Shown: positions 1 through 11,936 of the stretch, one piece after another | Layout of the letters: every line of letters starts with the position of its first letter | Position numbering within the stretch: the first letter of the stretch is position 1 | Source: Lucifuga dentata | Lineage: Eukaryota; Chordata; Actinopteri; Ophidiiformes; Bythitidae | Length of the DNA stretch: 64,000 nucleotides | Reading direction: 5' to 3' | Assembly: GCA_014773175.1 (NCBI GenBank) | Contig: VXCM01002106.1 | Span: forward strand, 1 to 64,000 | The notes under the pieces: generated by a model | The model's input: the letters and a program-made list of their open reading frames with translations, nothing else | Database searches by the model: none | What the model was told of the DNA's origin: nothing | Translations under genes and position numbers: made by a program

Positions 1-222
1 GGCGGTAATGCACCAATTTGTTGTTTGCCAACCGCCATAAAATTTTACAGAAGAAGAAGAAGAAGGAACCCTTGATCGCAGAGATTATTTCCGCCGGCGC
101 ACATTGTCGGTAGGACGCTGAACGTCTGCATTTCGCACGTGAAACGTTTCGTGCTTGTGAGAAGCTGTTGTTTTCTTTATTTTATAGTAAACCACTGTGT
201 TATGATTGTGGATAGCAAAAGT
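1..222 (+). promoter_or_regulatory. 5' flank and probable 5' UTR of ebna1bp2
   Basis: This stretch lies directly before the ebna1bp2 start codon. It contains several CpGs (around 85-150) and a short GAA run at 50-65. I see no TATA box at a sensible distance. The window edge cuts off whatever lies further upstream, so I cannot say whether the promoter is shared with a divergent neighbour. Confidence 0.45.
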
Positions 223-3200
223 ATGGAGTTAGCAGAGGAGGAGGAGCTGCTCAGCCAGGAGTCAGATGAAGAAAACAGTGAATTATCAGACAGTGAGGTG
301 AGTTAACATGCTAATGTAGGCTAACGTTAGCTAGCTAACTAGTCTCTGTGGGACATTCCTTAATTTGTCGAAACAGAAGTTTAAAAATCCAAAAAGTGTT
401 TAACATACAGTGATATTGCAACACAGTCTTCACATTTACACAGACGAAACCAGCAAATGATTGGCATCTTACTCTTAAATGACGATAAAATCTTTATTTA
501 AATTGTAGTCTTTTAATTTTCTGTCAGACAACTTATTAATGAAACTTTTCAGCAGAACTTGACGGGATGTTCTCCATGATTAACCGCTGTGTCTCTCCTT
601 TAGCTTCAAGAAGCCTTTGCCAAAGGGTTGCTGAAACCTGGGATGAACGTTCGGATAGACGAACCCAAAAAGTCCGTCAGCAGCGTGGTGAGTGACAGCA
701 TGTATCATTCCTTATGTCATGCTGCTTTCCAGCTTTGGTGTTTTGTTTAGGTTTAAACATATATGGACTTTTAATGCTATTCTATGTAACATGGATGTTT
801 TCCTGCAGGAGGGTTTGAAGCAGTGCCTTACTGACTTCCGTAAAGACCTTCCGTGGGTGGAAAGGCTGGATCTGACCAACCTGCCTGCTGAAGACGTTCT
901 CACCAAGGCGGATGGGAAGCTCACAGGTCCGGCCAACAGAGGCGTCAATGCAGACGATGACTTCCAGAGGGAAATGTTCTTGTGAGTGACCTTAACTTGA
1001 TGTGTGCATTGCTTTAAAAAATGTAATTTAATATCCCTGTCTGTGAAATGTTCTCAGTTTTTTTGTTTGTTTTGGTCATATTAATTGAAAACCTGAAAGG
1101 GTCACTATACAGCAGGAGAAGCTGGGAATGTGAATGTCAGCTCCTCATCTTTTTAAGGAATGAAAATGGTTTAATATTAACCTTGTTCTGATGGCAGGGT
1201 GGAAAGGATGTTGACATAGAGTCCAAAATATCCTCCCAAGTATTAACCTGTTTATTGATCATGTGTGGTGACGCTGCCACACATGATCAATTTCATTGTC
1301 TTTCATAATTTCATATTTTTTTAGTACAGTGTATATTGGAGAGAATAACATAGCAAGCATGTTCACAAGGATAACACAGCATGAGTTTGTACTTTACGTT
1401 CTTCTGCATACATTTAACGCCGCCTTGCTGGCTGATCTAAGCAGCACGTTTGCCTTCCTAAAAATCATCTAACCCTGCGAGCAAGTTTGCATCTATTTTT
1501 CCTCTGTGAAAAACCTCACCGTGTTTGACTTGTAGCTACCGTCAAGCACAAGCTACAGTTCTGGAGGCTTTGCCCCTCCTAAGGAAACACAACATCGCCA
1601 CCAAGAGGCCAGAGGATTACTTTGCAGAGATGGCCAAGACAGACCAGCACATGCAGAAGGTGAGTTTCAACATCACAGGATGTCCCAGTAGGTTCAGAAC
1701 TCTGAGTTCACTTTCTGCCTCAGGTTATGGCTCACATTAATTCAGGCTATGTGTACAGTGAAGGAAAAACACAATTCAATCTAAACAGCTTTTGTAACAT
1801 TTCAGAGATCATACAGTAACTGCTTAATTAAACTGTAATTCCTTTGCAAATTTTTTAATTTAGAAATTATTAGAGTACATAAATACACTAAGTGCTTGTA
1901 GTTAAATTCCCATTTCCTGTTTAATTGTTGTGTCATAATTGTCTATTGAAATGGGACTTCTAAAGTTAGATTTAAATCCTAGAAACAAATGCGTGTGAAA
2001 TTTGGTCATTGAAGCAGCAAAAAGGAGGATACAGCATGGAAAAAAATGAGTGTGAATAAGAGCTTAGAGAATGACTAAGAGGACATGAATGGACCTTTAA
2101 CATGCGATTTAGGAGAGTTCAGGAATGAATTCCACTGCAGCACAAGTTAACTAATCGAAATTATTAATACTATTAGCCACGGAAAAACAAATCAGTCTAG
2201 CAGCCAAAGGTGCTGCTGCTGCTGTTTACGATGTAATATTTACATATTCATTTCTGGTTTCTGAACTTAGATGTACTAAACAGGTTGATATCTGCTGGTT
2301 TCATATGACCCCACAATATAACTTATTACAGTATAACTTGTTTTTTGTGTTAATATTATTTTGGATGGAGAGTCTTTGGATGGAGTCCCATGTTTGACAT
2401 TTCTTCAGTTAACCACACTTCATCTCTCTCTTTCTTAGTGTCAAACTTAAATGACTGTATATGTAAAATGTTTTTAATCTGTTTTGTCCCATCTGTACAG
2501 ATCAGGAAAAAGCTGCTTTCAAAGCAGGCGATTCTCGAGAAGTCGGAGAAAGCCAAGAAGCTCCGTGAGCAAAGAAAGTTTAGCAAAAAGGTTGGTTCCT
2601 CTTTTTTCAAAGCTGCTGGTATTTTATTCATTTATGGAGGGCAGACGGAAATAACTTTATGTATTTGTGTATGTATAACAGCTCCACCTCTACTTATCAT
2701 AACTCAAGAATTAGTTTGTACTCGGTCTTTGCACATTAATGACGGTTCTCTCATTTACTAAAGCATCACCTCTTCCTACACCTCGCAGGACAAACACACC
2801 ACACATGAAAATCCCCAACAGAAAGTTCTACTTTTTATGAGAGGAACTGACAGGAAATTTGCTTGCTTGTCAGGTCCAAATCGAAGTGCTCCAGAAGAGA
2901 CAGAAAGAGAAGGTGGCCATGATGTCTGCTGTGAAGAAATACCAGAAAGGTGCTCAGAGTCGATGCAGCTTCACTCTTTGTTTTGTTCATGTCATGATAA
3001 GATTCCAGTTGTTTCAACTTAACATTATGAATGTAAATAGACGTCTATTTCCCCCCCCCCCCCCNCCCCCCCCCCCCCAAAACATTAATATTTGGGAATG
3101 TTTTAAACTTGAAGTTCAGGCTTTAGATTTCTGATAATCTCCTAGGAATGACTGACAAACTGGATTTCTTGGATGGCGACAAAACGTCTGCTCCAGGATC

Positions 3201-3719
3201 GTCTCAGGCCGCCAAGAAAGTGTTGAACAAGAAGGGGTAAGATACGCTTCAGCTGCGCACAGTCACACGCATCAAGCTAAGTTTTTCTTTGTCATGAATT
3301 TGGCATTTCCCCTTAAGCTGGAGTTACTCTGACATTTTAACAGCCCTAATGCCAAGAGAAAATACAAAGACCAGAAGTTTGGCTTCGGAGGCAAGAAGAG
3401 CGGAAAGAAGTGGAACACCAAAGAGAGCTTCAACGATGTTTCCAGCTTCCGCGCCAAGGTGGCTCACGGGAAAGGTGGCAAAGGAGGGAAGAAAGGCAAA
3501 GGAGGAAAGCAAAATGTGAGTTAATGCACACACACACGCATGATTGATTGTACAAATTGCATTCAAAGAACTTATGTAGCTGTTAAAAAACTAATTATCT
3601 TTGCAGAAACTCAACTTTTTTTTTTTTTTTTTTTTTNTTTTTTTTTTTTTTTTTTTGTACTTTTCTTTCAGAAACGTCCAGGAAAGTCTGTACGCAGGAA
3701 GATGAGGGGCCGCTCGTAA
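223..3719 (+). CDS. ebna1bp2: EBNA1-binding protein 2 homologue (EBP2, rRNA processing), nine coding exons
   Basis: EBP2 is a conserved nucleolar protein needed for 60S pre-ribosome assembly and 27S pre-rRNA processing. Coding exons are 223-297, 604-687, 809-981, 1536-1659, 2501-2590, 2874-2949, 3146-3236, 3344-3515 and 3672-3719. All introns are GT-AG, phases agree at every junction, and the sum is 933 nt (310 aa plus TAA). Family hallmarks seen: EGLKQCLTDFRKDLPWVERL (about residues 54-73), DDDFQREMF then YRQAQA across the exon 3/4 join, RPEDYFAEMAK before the exon 4 end, a Lys/Glu-rich, probably coiled-coil centre (about 153-207) ending KKYQKG, and KFGFGGKK in exon 8 followed by a Lys/Gly-rich basic tail ending in RGRS. 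Length is close to human EBNA1BP2 (about 306). The ATG at 223 has A at -3 and G at +4. An in-frame ATG at 202 would add seven residues and cannot be excluded. Intron 8 contains a long poly-T with an N. Confidence 0.97.
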
Positions 3720-4450
3720 AAAGCGACAGCAGGCTCCACATGATGGAGGCCACAATTAGGATGAACTTGGACATTGCAGGATTTGTCACACCTGCTTTCC
3801 TGTCCCTCAGGAGGCGAATAAGAGCGACAGACTTCTTCTACACCTAATGTACAATTTTTATCTTCTATGAAGTCTGTTTGGATCGACGTGGGGGGGCTCT
3901 GTAGATCCACGTCCAGTCACAGAAAGAGCGGTATAATGCTACAGAGATGACTTGAAGGACACGGCTGGCGAGGAAAGTGTCGAAAATTAATAATCCAAAC
4001 ATAATCCAGCCACTTCATTATCTACACCAGCNAGGAAAGTGTCGAAAATTAATAATCCAAACATAATCCAGCCACTTCATTATCTACACCAGCCTCTGTG
4101 CTAACTTGTGTACAGTGTGTTTAGTAAATTACTCTATTTCTTCCAACTTAAGCCTCCTGACTCATCGATTCTCTCCCGTGTGGCGTGACATTTTGGATAT
4201 TGAGCAGCTGTCAGCTTTGCCCTTTGCCTTTCATCAGTATGATTACTCTGTGGTAGGCAGGTGAAGTCTGCAGACGTGTGTAAATGTTTCCTCTGTTTTT
4301 CTCAAGTTAGAAAGAAGCACATGCTAAAGGGGAGATTTCTGTCTTTTACTGGCATTTTTCTATGTTACAAACTCACCAAACCGGTAAGATGATGTCACTG
4401 TGAGCAAGGCATTCTGTACATGGCCAATAAATTTTCTTACAAAATTTCAT
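3720..4450 (+). other. 3' UTR of ebna1bp2 with poly(A) signal
   Basis: The sequence after the TAA has no coding signal. A canonical AATAAA lies at 4426-4431, so cleavage is expected about 15-25 nt later. This 3' UTR contains an assembly-type duplication around the N at 4032, so its true length is about 62 nt shorter. The poly(A) signal is only about 60 nt from the stop codon of the convergent gene cfap144. Confidence 0.7.
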
Positions 4451-4488
4451 TCATCCGTTGAGGTTCAGTCAGCCTGCTTCCGGACTCC

Positions 4489-6575
4489 TCATGGTTTCAT
4501 GCCGGAGCGAGCGGCTTCTTCTGCGTACGTGGTGACGTCTGAGCCTTGTCTGTGGAAATTGAGTCTCCTGTCACTGCGGTCTGATGGGATCTGACAGGAA
4601 ATGGAAAGAATTCAAATGTAAGAAATGTCTGGAGATGAAGTTGACCAGATCAGGAAGTATCTCCTCAGGGTTCTGTGGCTTATGCAGCATTTCAGAGCTT
4701 TTCTATGCTTCCTTTTATTGTGATTGGAGTGGCTTGGACTTTTGAAATTGAAAGACCGTAACACTGGTTTTGTATGTTTGAGCCCAATATGTACAGTCTA
4801 CATTGTTACGATACTGACAACCATTTCCCAAAACATACTGCCGGAGCGATTATTATTATAATTGTTTTTCCTGCCTTCCAGACTGCCATTGGTTTCATTT
4901 CATTCCAGTACGGTATTAAAATATAGGGGATATATAGGGAATATCGTCCCAGGACAAGACAGCTTTTACAGAGAAATTAAAACAACCGTGCCTTCTACAA
5001 TCGTGCACAACTGTTAGCAGGTGAAACGTTCAATTCTAAGATGAATGCATCACTTGATCATTTGATTTGAAAGACTTTTCAGTGGATTTTGGAAATTGAT
5101 TGTCAGCAACATAACATATGCAAATTGTATATAGTGGGTTTAAACATGCAAAATCGCTGGAATGGTCCTTTAATCCAGGTCAGCAGTGTCCTAAACTTCA
5201 AAAGCAATGATTTCCTCACCAGTGGTTCAGACACCCATCCTATTTCCTGGCTCTCAGTCTGTGGCTCTGAGTATTTCTTTGTGGGTTCCTGTCGAGCTTT
5301 ATGGAAGGCCTGGATGAAATCGGCTAGAAAAGAGAGAATAAAGCTGAACAGAAGGCATCTGATGTTCATCTGATATTCTCAAAAACCCCATTCCATGTCA
5401 CTGCTTAGGCAGAAAGACACAAAAATATAATGCATGATGGAATAGACTCCGGTAACCCTTAATAAGAACAAACATTTAAAGACATTAATTGAATTCTAAT
5501 AACATCACTGTGATAGATCTAAATTGAAAATATAAAGGTTTTTCTGTTTTATGCATTTATTTAATTTCGAGGGTAACAAGATACTTACAGTTCTTTTCAA
5601 AGTCTGTTTCTTTTTTCTTCGACATGGGTTTGTCTGGTATGACGTGTACTATGATGGATGCACACGCACACACACACACGCACACAAACACAAAGATCAC
5701 GTGAAGAAAACAGAGTAAGTAAGGTTGTTAAAATTGTCAAGGATGTGTTATTTATGTGATCAAATGATCACAGTATACATAAAATTATTGATAGTGTTTA
5801 TTTCATGGTTTGGCACAAAGTTTGATGAACTAGAGTCTAAAGTCATGCTTACAATTTTACTTATTAAATTATCGGTTACCAAAAAAGTAGATACATTTAT
5901 TTATTTATTACTAGAGAAGGTGACAAAATCTTTGCTTGTGAAAAAGTTTTAGTCGACATTCTTGGGCCATTCTCTCATTTTCCAAAATCAAGTAAAAAAT
6001 CAGCTTTTTGAATCAATCATTTCTGCTAGATTAGATTATCTTCTTGCTGATTTTTTGTTTTTTAGGTTTTTTTTAACTGTGCTGCAGCTTTTAGGTGGCA
6101 AATGAAAGACATTCAGTGAAAAGTAAAATTGCAGACATGAATTTATGCTCCAGAAATTTAATTTCATATTTATTTATTTATTTTAAACAAAACAGCTTGG
6201 TTCTGCTTGGTGTAAATATTTACTAACCTTTTAAACCTTCAGAATCTGAATTTGTGAGAGGTTTTGTTAATTTATTCCTACTTTATAAGTCCTTTTTATT
6301 TTTTCATAAAAATAAGCTGAGACTTTATAAAGTTAATATTCTAAAATTGAATGACAAATATGCAACATTTAAAGTCAAATCCACAAATCTTCATGAAAAA
6401 AAGTGAAGGAGGTGAAGGACGAGCAGTCGCCAAATTTACGTTTCTTCTTGGGATTGATGAAGAAATCGGTGTAGAGTTTCTGGTTTTTTTGCTCTTTGTG
6501 GATCATCTCTGTGTGAATGGCGTCCTGGTGAACCTGATTCGGTGGAGCTTTTCCTGGTTTCTCATTTGTAGCCAT
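4489..6575 (-). CDS. cfap144: Cilia- and flagella-associated protein 144 (FAM183A homologue), four coding exons
   Basis: CFAP144/FAM183 is a small protein of motile-cilium axonemes, reported inside doublet microtubules. The gene is easy to miss because every exon is short. Coding exons (minus strand) are 6575-6440, 5648-5589, 5323-5220 and 4590-4489. All introns are GT-AG, phases are 1, 1 and 0, and the total is 402 nt (133 aa plus TGA). Family signatures recalled from the human protein: exon 1 has a [17 protein letters not shown] block ending NPKKK, exon 2 has DKPMS, exon 3 has the near-invariant [15 protein letters not shown], and exon 4 has RSDRRLNF. Human FAM183A is about 134 aa, and it is also a neighbour of EBNA1BP2 on 1p34. 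The start at 6575 is set by homology. The frame stays open upstream to another ATG at 6707, which I consider too far out. Intron 3 carries a MITE (4748-5173). Exon-by-exon similarity and phase make this call strong. Confidence 0.95.
4748..5173 (+). mobile_element. TTAA-flanked palindromic-ended MITE, copy A (in cfap144 intron 3)
   Basis: About 426 bp. It has diverged left end TTGA|AAGACCGTA and right end ATGGTCCT|TTAA, enclosing inner terminal-repeat words ATGTTTGAGCCCAATAT on the left and the inverted GGGTTTAAACATG on the right. The middle shares CAGACTGCCATTGGTTTCA and a cluster around GCCTTCTACAATCGTGC with copies B and D. No transposase is encoded. It lies entirely inside cfap144 intron 3 (4591-5219), and its edge is only 47 bp from the exon 3 splice donor. 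Confidence 0.8.
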
Positions 6576-6603
6576 GTTAATCAAATTTGCTTTAAAAGAA
6601 ATA

Positions 6604-6610
6604 ATAAACA
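6604..6610 (+). promoter_or_regulatory. Forkhead (FOXJ1-type) motif near the cfap144 start
   Basis: ATAAACA fits RTAAACA, the core bound by FOXJ1, and lies about 30 bp upstream of the ATG and 43 bp from the X-box. Seven-base motifs are common in AT-rich DNA, so this only gains weight from the nearby X-box and the ciliary nature of the gene. It might lie inside the 5' UTR. Confidence 0.35.
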
Positions 6611-6652
6611 GCAGTAGGAAGCAGGATAAAATAACGGAAGAGACGTTTGACT

Positions 6653-6665
6653 GTAACCTAGCAAC
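6653..6665. promoter_or_regulatory. RFX X-box in the cfap144 promoter
   Basis: The sequence GTAACC-T-AGCAAC fits the X-box consensus GTNRCC-N(0-3)-RGYAAC at every position. It lies 78-90 bp upstream of the cfap144 ATG at 6575. RFX2/3-type factors bind such imperfect palindromes close to the start of ciliary genes. The motif and distance are read directly; the regulation is inferred from established ciliary gene control. Confidence 0.75.
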
Positions 6666-6719
6666 GGTAAACGCCTGCTTTGACTTGCAGTAGCGGGTTT
6701 TGACCACATGATGGCGGTG

Positions 6720-9637
6720 TGCACTCAGCTTCAGTCATGGAGGACGCACTGAGATGGACAGATTTTGTTTGATGATAATAATAGTAAAATTTTACTTACA
6801 CGAGAAAAAAAAACAACTACTTTTGCCAAAACCTGATTGATTATTACACAACATTCAGTTACTTTAACAAGAAAAAAGCTATGAAAAAACTAACTTTTCA
6901 TTGAATATAGCTTCATTTGCTACCTCAAAACCTGCACTGAAAAACATTTTGCTAAAGAAAATATTTTTGTGTTATTAAGAACACTGTAAAAATCTTATCA
7001 AGTCATTTTGTTATTGAACTCTGAAAGTTGATTTTCCTTCCTGAGTCCTTCAGGTCTCATTGTTGATTTATTAATTTTCAGCTCCAGAGGGTTAAATATG
7101 GCATACATTAAAATCTTTACAAAATATGTCCTTTTTTAACAAAAACATTTTTATAATTTTTGTATAAAAAATATTTTATTTTTTTAATACATAAGTAACC
7201 ATAATCAGTTTTGTGCACACATATGATATACTGCATTCTAGCATCTTGACACATCTTTCAAATACTAATAGCATAAAGTAAAACTTGTTATGTGGAGATT
7301 AAGGGTCAATATAAACTTACAATTGAATACTACAGACACAAACTTAAAAGGAACAATAGTTAATAAAAACAAATAATTTTACATTAATGATGACTGTAAT
7401 ATCATCGTACGAGATGGGCAATTTCTCTTTATCTCTTTTAAGACATGAGAAAGATTATTTCTAAGAAAATGTCCTTCCTTCAGGCTGAGTAATTTCTTCT
7501 TTATACTCTTGTGGGACTTTTGCATTTGCTGTGTTTTGCTATTTTATGAGCCTAAAGCACTTTGCTGCATTATTGGCATTTAAAGCAAGTTATTATGAGA
7601 TCCACATATAGATTCAAAGTTCATTTAAAATCATCTTTGAAGGTGTGAAATATAACTTTACTTAGATAACGAAAAGCTCACTTCTAACCCAATGGAATAG
7701 TCTGGAAAATATTAAAGTTATTTTTCAAAAGCGATACTACAGAGAGGAGAGAATGCACACTAATATTTAGTACCTTGCTTATTAAATATTTAGATCCAAC
7801 ATTTTCCTCTTAGCAAAATTAAAACTTAAACTTTTACCCCCAAGATACAGCATGTGCCTTATCATTCATATTTAAATGGATTGTCTAAGCAAAGATTCCG
7901 AGTAAATTCCCATTAAGAAGTTGTCTATCAGCGTGGCATCAGATCAAAGTACTGGTATTTCTTAGCACACCCAAACTGTCTTCATTACTGCTGAATAAAT
8001 TCAGTGGAAGTTATTTTATGTAGCATTTAAAGCCAACTTTTACCCTGGGAATTGGTAATATCTGCAAATCTGGGTACCGTTTCTCAGCTTCGCACGCTTT
8101 GCTTTGACTTCAAGAAGCCATTTGTTCAGTCAAGTATAAACTGTATTTTGCTGTTTTGTGCCGTGTTGAAAATGTTTGCCTGGAGCAAACAAACCCATCA
8201 GAACGCAGCAGAAGAGCACAGAAGGAATATGTCCAGACTGCACGAAAGCGTAGCCAGCCTTGTACAGTGTGATTTTTGTTTTTCGGTTGCATATGTTCCC
8301 TTAGGGTGACAGATGACATTTCTAGTGTTTTTCTCACTTCACTCACAATGACTGGTGTAAGTCTGAATCCTGCACACACTTTGACTGCACGCCGGCAAGT
8401 GTATCTGCTGGTTTAACGGCTATTAATATTTTATGCTAACAGGACACAAGCTTTGAAATTAATGTTAACTACACAGAAGAACATGAATGTTGGTACACGT
8501 GTGAAAAATTGGTATCCATGCATTGGCATGTTTAGATGCATGTTAAAGCTTCAGTTCTAATTCAGATTGAAATCGGCATATTGACACCGATGTAAATGCT
8601 CCTTCGACTTGTAATCACTGTAAGCAACCTGCCGTCCTTCCTCTCGCAAGCAAATTAAGAAATGGCTCATGCATATTCAAAGAACAGTGTAATCTTATTA
8701 ATTCCATTGACGTATGCAGCTTACTTTGCATTTTTGCATTAATCACAGTATAGACAAAAATTAGATTATAGTGTGCAAAAGTAATGATTCTCTTAAAGTA
8801 AAGTACGCTTGACTTCCCTTAGTTTGTGGCGTCTCAAATCTCTCTCACACACACACACACTTTCACACATAAATAACGGTACTTTCACATCTTATAAATA
8901 TCACTTATAGTGTTGCTGTGGGTGCACTGATATATTTTATGACAATCCCCGGCTGCCTGCTGATTTCTCACCACTTGTCTCCTCACATAACTGTATCTTA
9001 TTTCATCTCCCTTTCATTTTCTTTCCATTCTTTCCCCTCACACTGTCCCATCTGTTCTTCTCGGAAGTAATCATTTTGTTTTTTCACTTGCCTATCTTCG
9101 TCTTTGGTGGGTTGTGCGAACTTTGTGTGTGTTTGTGTGTCTCTAGGCCAGACAGCTCAATAAAGGTTGAGATGTTCAGCTGTTGGTCGCCGTTTCATAA
9201 CCTGATTTGAGCTTTATTGGTCCTGTGTGAAAGATATAATGGAAACAGGTAATAAGTCAAAGGCTGGAATAGCCGAGGAGGTTTCTGTGTGGGTGGATGA
9301 CAAATCCTTTGCGGGGTTTTTTTTTCTTTTTTTNTTTTTTTTTTTTTTTACATGTGAGAGAGGAAGAGTGAGCAGTATGGACTACAGGAGGATGTAAGGG
9401 CTTGTCATGTCAAGGTTTATGTCCTGGCTGGTGTCACAGTGTCTGACCGTGTTATCATGGAGGAAGCTTTCTGAGCTCCTCAAGCTCCTCAGGCTCAAAA
9501 GGCCAGTTTGTAAGTTTGTTCAAACTCTAGATTTGCGCTACACATAAGTCTGTTACGCCATGACACATGGTACAGAAAGGGAATTGCCTCACTGTTTCTC
9601 ATTCCCTCTCTAACATCTGTGGTGAATGAGGAGGGTT
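6720..9637. other. Intergenic AT-rich DNA upstream of cfap144
   Basis: I find no gene here. Content: plain AT-rich sequence to about 8560, a dispersed repeat (8566-8790), a short CT/CA run at 8841-8861, and a poly-T with an N at 9334. Open frames such as 8052-8309 have no recognisable domain and no splice context. Confidence 0.6.
8566..8790. repeat. Dispersed repeat family R2, copy 1
   Basis: This block aligns by eye with 28375-28640 and with the flanks of the element at 20595-21125. Shared words include CATGTAAA/GATGTAAATGCTCC, CTTATTAATTCCATT, the CTTACTTTGC/CTTACTCTGC word, and a terminal TATAGTGTGC/TGTGGTGTGC word. Ends are uncertain. It looks like an old non-autonomous element with no coding potential. 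Confidence 0.55.
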
Positions 9638-10228
9638 TTAAAGGCCCATAACAGCGATAGGGCATGTTTGAGCCCAATATATACAACCCACTTACATATT
9701 ATGTTACTGACAACCATTTCCCAAAAAGAGCAGTACATTTTAGCATTTTTTTCTTATCTTTCAGTCCCAGACTGTCATTGGTTTCAGTTCATTCCAGTAT
9801 GCTATTAAAACCAACTTATAGAGAGTTGAAATGTGTTTGAGGTAAAGTAATCCATCACAGCGAACACTACGTCTGTAAAGTTCTTTGGTTAAGTAACTTC
9901 ATTTAATGATCTCACATCGAGCTGCACAAAGACAATGTATGTCTCCGCCAGGAAATACAGTCCCAGGAGAATATAGCTTTTACCAAGAAATTAAAATGAC
10001 CATGCCTTCTGCAATCATGCATAAGTGTTAGAAGGTGAAAACGCTTAATTTTAAGGTAGGTATATCACCTGAACATTTGATTTATGAAAGATTAGGGGAT
10101 TTGGAAAAATTACAGGAAAAAGTTTTAAAAAATGGTATGTTTTGGAAATTCCTTATGAATAACATAATATGTATGCAAGTTGTGTATATTGGGCTCAAAC
10201 ATGCAAATTCACCGATATGGTCCTTTAA
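9638..10228 (+). mobile_element. TTAA-flanked palindromic-ended MITE, copy B
   Basis: About 591 bp with both target duplications intact: TTAA|AGGCCCAT on the left and ATATGGTCCT|TTAA on the right. The inverted ends run about 85 bp: left ATGTTTGAGCCCAATATATA then TGTTACTGACAACCATTTCC, right the same words inverted. It is in the same orientation as copies A and D and the best-preserved example of that orientation. Confidence 0.85.
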
Positions 10229-11748
10229 GATATTTGTGTGTTAATTTGTTTGTTAAGAAAGCAGTATTCTCCTTCATCATTCGGCGTGAGCACTCTTTTT
10301 GTTGTTTTAGTGGGTTTTGACTTGACAAAAATTAAAACATGTCATCTGGAAGTAAATACAAAAGAAGATGTGTAGAAGCGTACATGATGTGTATCCAATC
10401 CCATCTCAGTATTTACTTGTTCCCTCTCAAGATAACTCCATGCCACAGCAGCGTCCTCTGACCTTTCCTAACAAGAGTGTTTTAATTACCGAGTTCCCTC
10501 CGAAGCCTGCTAATGAAAACACTGTGTCATGTTTTATTCAGCCATTTCCTTCACCATTGCTGTTAACATAAAACAAATGAGAGGCACATACTTTTTCCGG
10601 TCACACTTCATTTAATCTACTAACATATGTATGATGGTTAATGAAAGACTCTGATATTTACTGAGAGGAGGAAGTGTTTTTAACCTTAATGAAATTCCTC
10701 TGTAGTCTTCATTTTGTTTGCTGGCCTGTGCTTGGGCTGACTAATTGATATTCAAAGGAAGCTTTACCCTTTTCAATCAAGTAGCACTTAATAAAAATGT
10801 AAATTGATTTTCAGTTGCACATACGTAGCCCATAATGGAATTTTAAAGAGGTGTTTTCATTGAAAATGCACAAATGTAACCAGTGATAAACAAATTACAG
10901 ATGGAGTAACTCCCAAATTATGGTTTGGATGGAATTAACATAAATCTGATTATGTCTTGTCCATGGATCCTGATTTTATGAACTTCTTACATTTGACTAT
11001 ACAAAAGTGGTAGTTCCAGTTAATGAAATTAATTAAAATACTGTTCATACATATAGAAGCATCACATAACAGAGTTTCATTTGGTTAATTGAATAATGTT
11101 AAAGTGACTTCATTTCCATCAATATTTTTTCAGCAAGCACATATAATTACAGGGATGAAGGCAAAGGCTTCATTCACCAGCACCATATCTTTAATAAAAA
11201 ATCGAACTGAGTGTAAATACAGATAAAACAACAATTATGTTTTTGTTTAATACGTGAATTAGTACATTCATGTATTTTTTGCCATTTTCAGAAATCAGTT
11301 GGTTAAATTCTCTCATTTCATTTAATTGATTCTAATTCTGACACCTTTTTAAAATGACAGAATTTTGTTGATTTCCTGTTTTCACTATAAAATCACCAGA
11401 CAGTACTGTGGCACCTTATTAAACTTGTATTGTTTAAAAGTTTCAAAGCTAAAGTTTATTGCCATTTGAATAAAAAATACATAGGAATTATTGGCTCATT
11501 CAAGACATTCATTGAAAATGCAGCGTAACATGGAACACATACGTATAATAACAGTTAAGAAATGTTCATAGCGTTTAAACGTTACATAAGTTTACAAATT
11601 TTACAGTTTTTATAGTCATATCTATGTATAGTTTCATCACATTATGTAGTATCTCTGGAAAGTAATAAAAACAAATTGCAAAAAGCTCCCACAATTTGCA
11701 TAAATCGACCATACAAACGATTATCCTGGCACTAAGTTTGGTATAGTG
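10229..11748. other. Intergenic AT-rich DNA, no gene seen
   Basis: This is unique-looking sequence with many TAAT cores, for example around 10735-10830 where TAATTGATATTCAAAG is followed by a further TTAATAAA run. I see no coding frame, RNA gene or clear repeat. The 10735-10900 part is a candidate for a conserved noncoding element, but conservation cannot be judged from one genome. Confidence 0.4.
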
Positions 11749-11754
11749 AACATT

Positions 11755-11936
11755 ATGACTTGTTTAGGACTCAAAACTCAAAGTTTAAGACTTGTGCTAT
11801 AACCTGGATTTGTCAGTCGTAACTCATGAGTTGACTTGTGACTTGCCTGTCTTGACCTTGGACTCGACTTGCATGCCAAGACTTGAGACTTACTTGTGAC
11901 TTACAAGACAATGACTTGGTCCCACCTCTGGTAGTT
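11755..11936. repeat. Degenerate GACTTG-type repeat
   Basis: Words such as GACTTG, ACTTGTGACTTGCC, ACTCGACTTGCATG and GACTTGGTCCCACCTCTG recur irregularly. This is the decayed ACTTGAGACTTG-rich dispersed repeat common in teleosts, and the CCCACCTCTG end is typical. It is not coding. Confidence 0.6.

Noticed and set aside
692..985. 97-codon open frame starting in intron 2 of ebna1bp2
   Set aside because: Only its end (809-981) is real exon 3; the first part is intron read through, and the splice acceptor at 808 explains it.
3971..4093. 61-bp tandem duplication as a biological event
   Set aside because: Exact copies around a single N, repeated at six other places with similar length, point to an assembly artefact.
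6375..6707. Single-exon 110-aa protein on the minus strand
   Set aside because: It is exon 1 of cfap144 with an over-long start (6707) and intron read-through past the donor at 6439.
6738..6773. Mini-frame ATGGAGGACGC.. divergent from cfap144
   Set aside because: Only 11 codons, no donor site and no similarity.
9495..10244. Open frames with repeated phrases such as VYIGLKHA and NNIICM
   Set aside because: They are translations of MITE inverted ends; the same phrases appear wherever the MITE occurs (also 5089, 20986, 56945, 57456).
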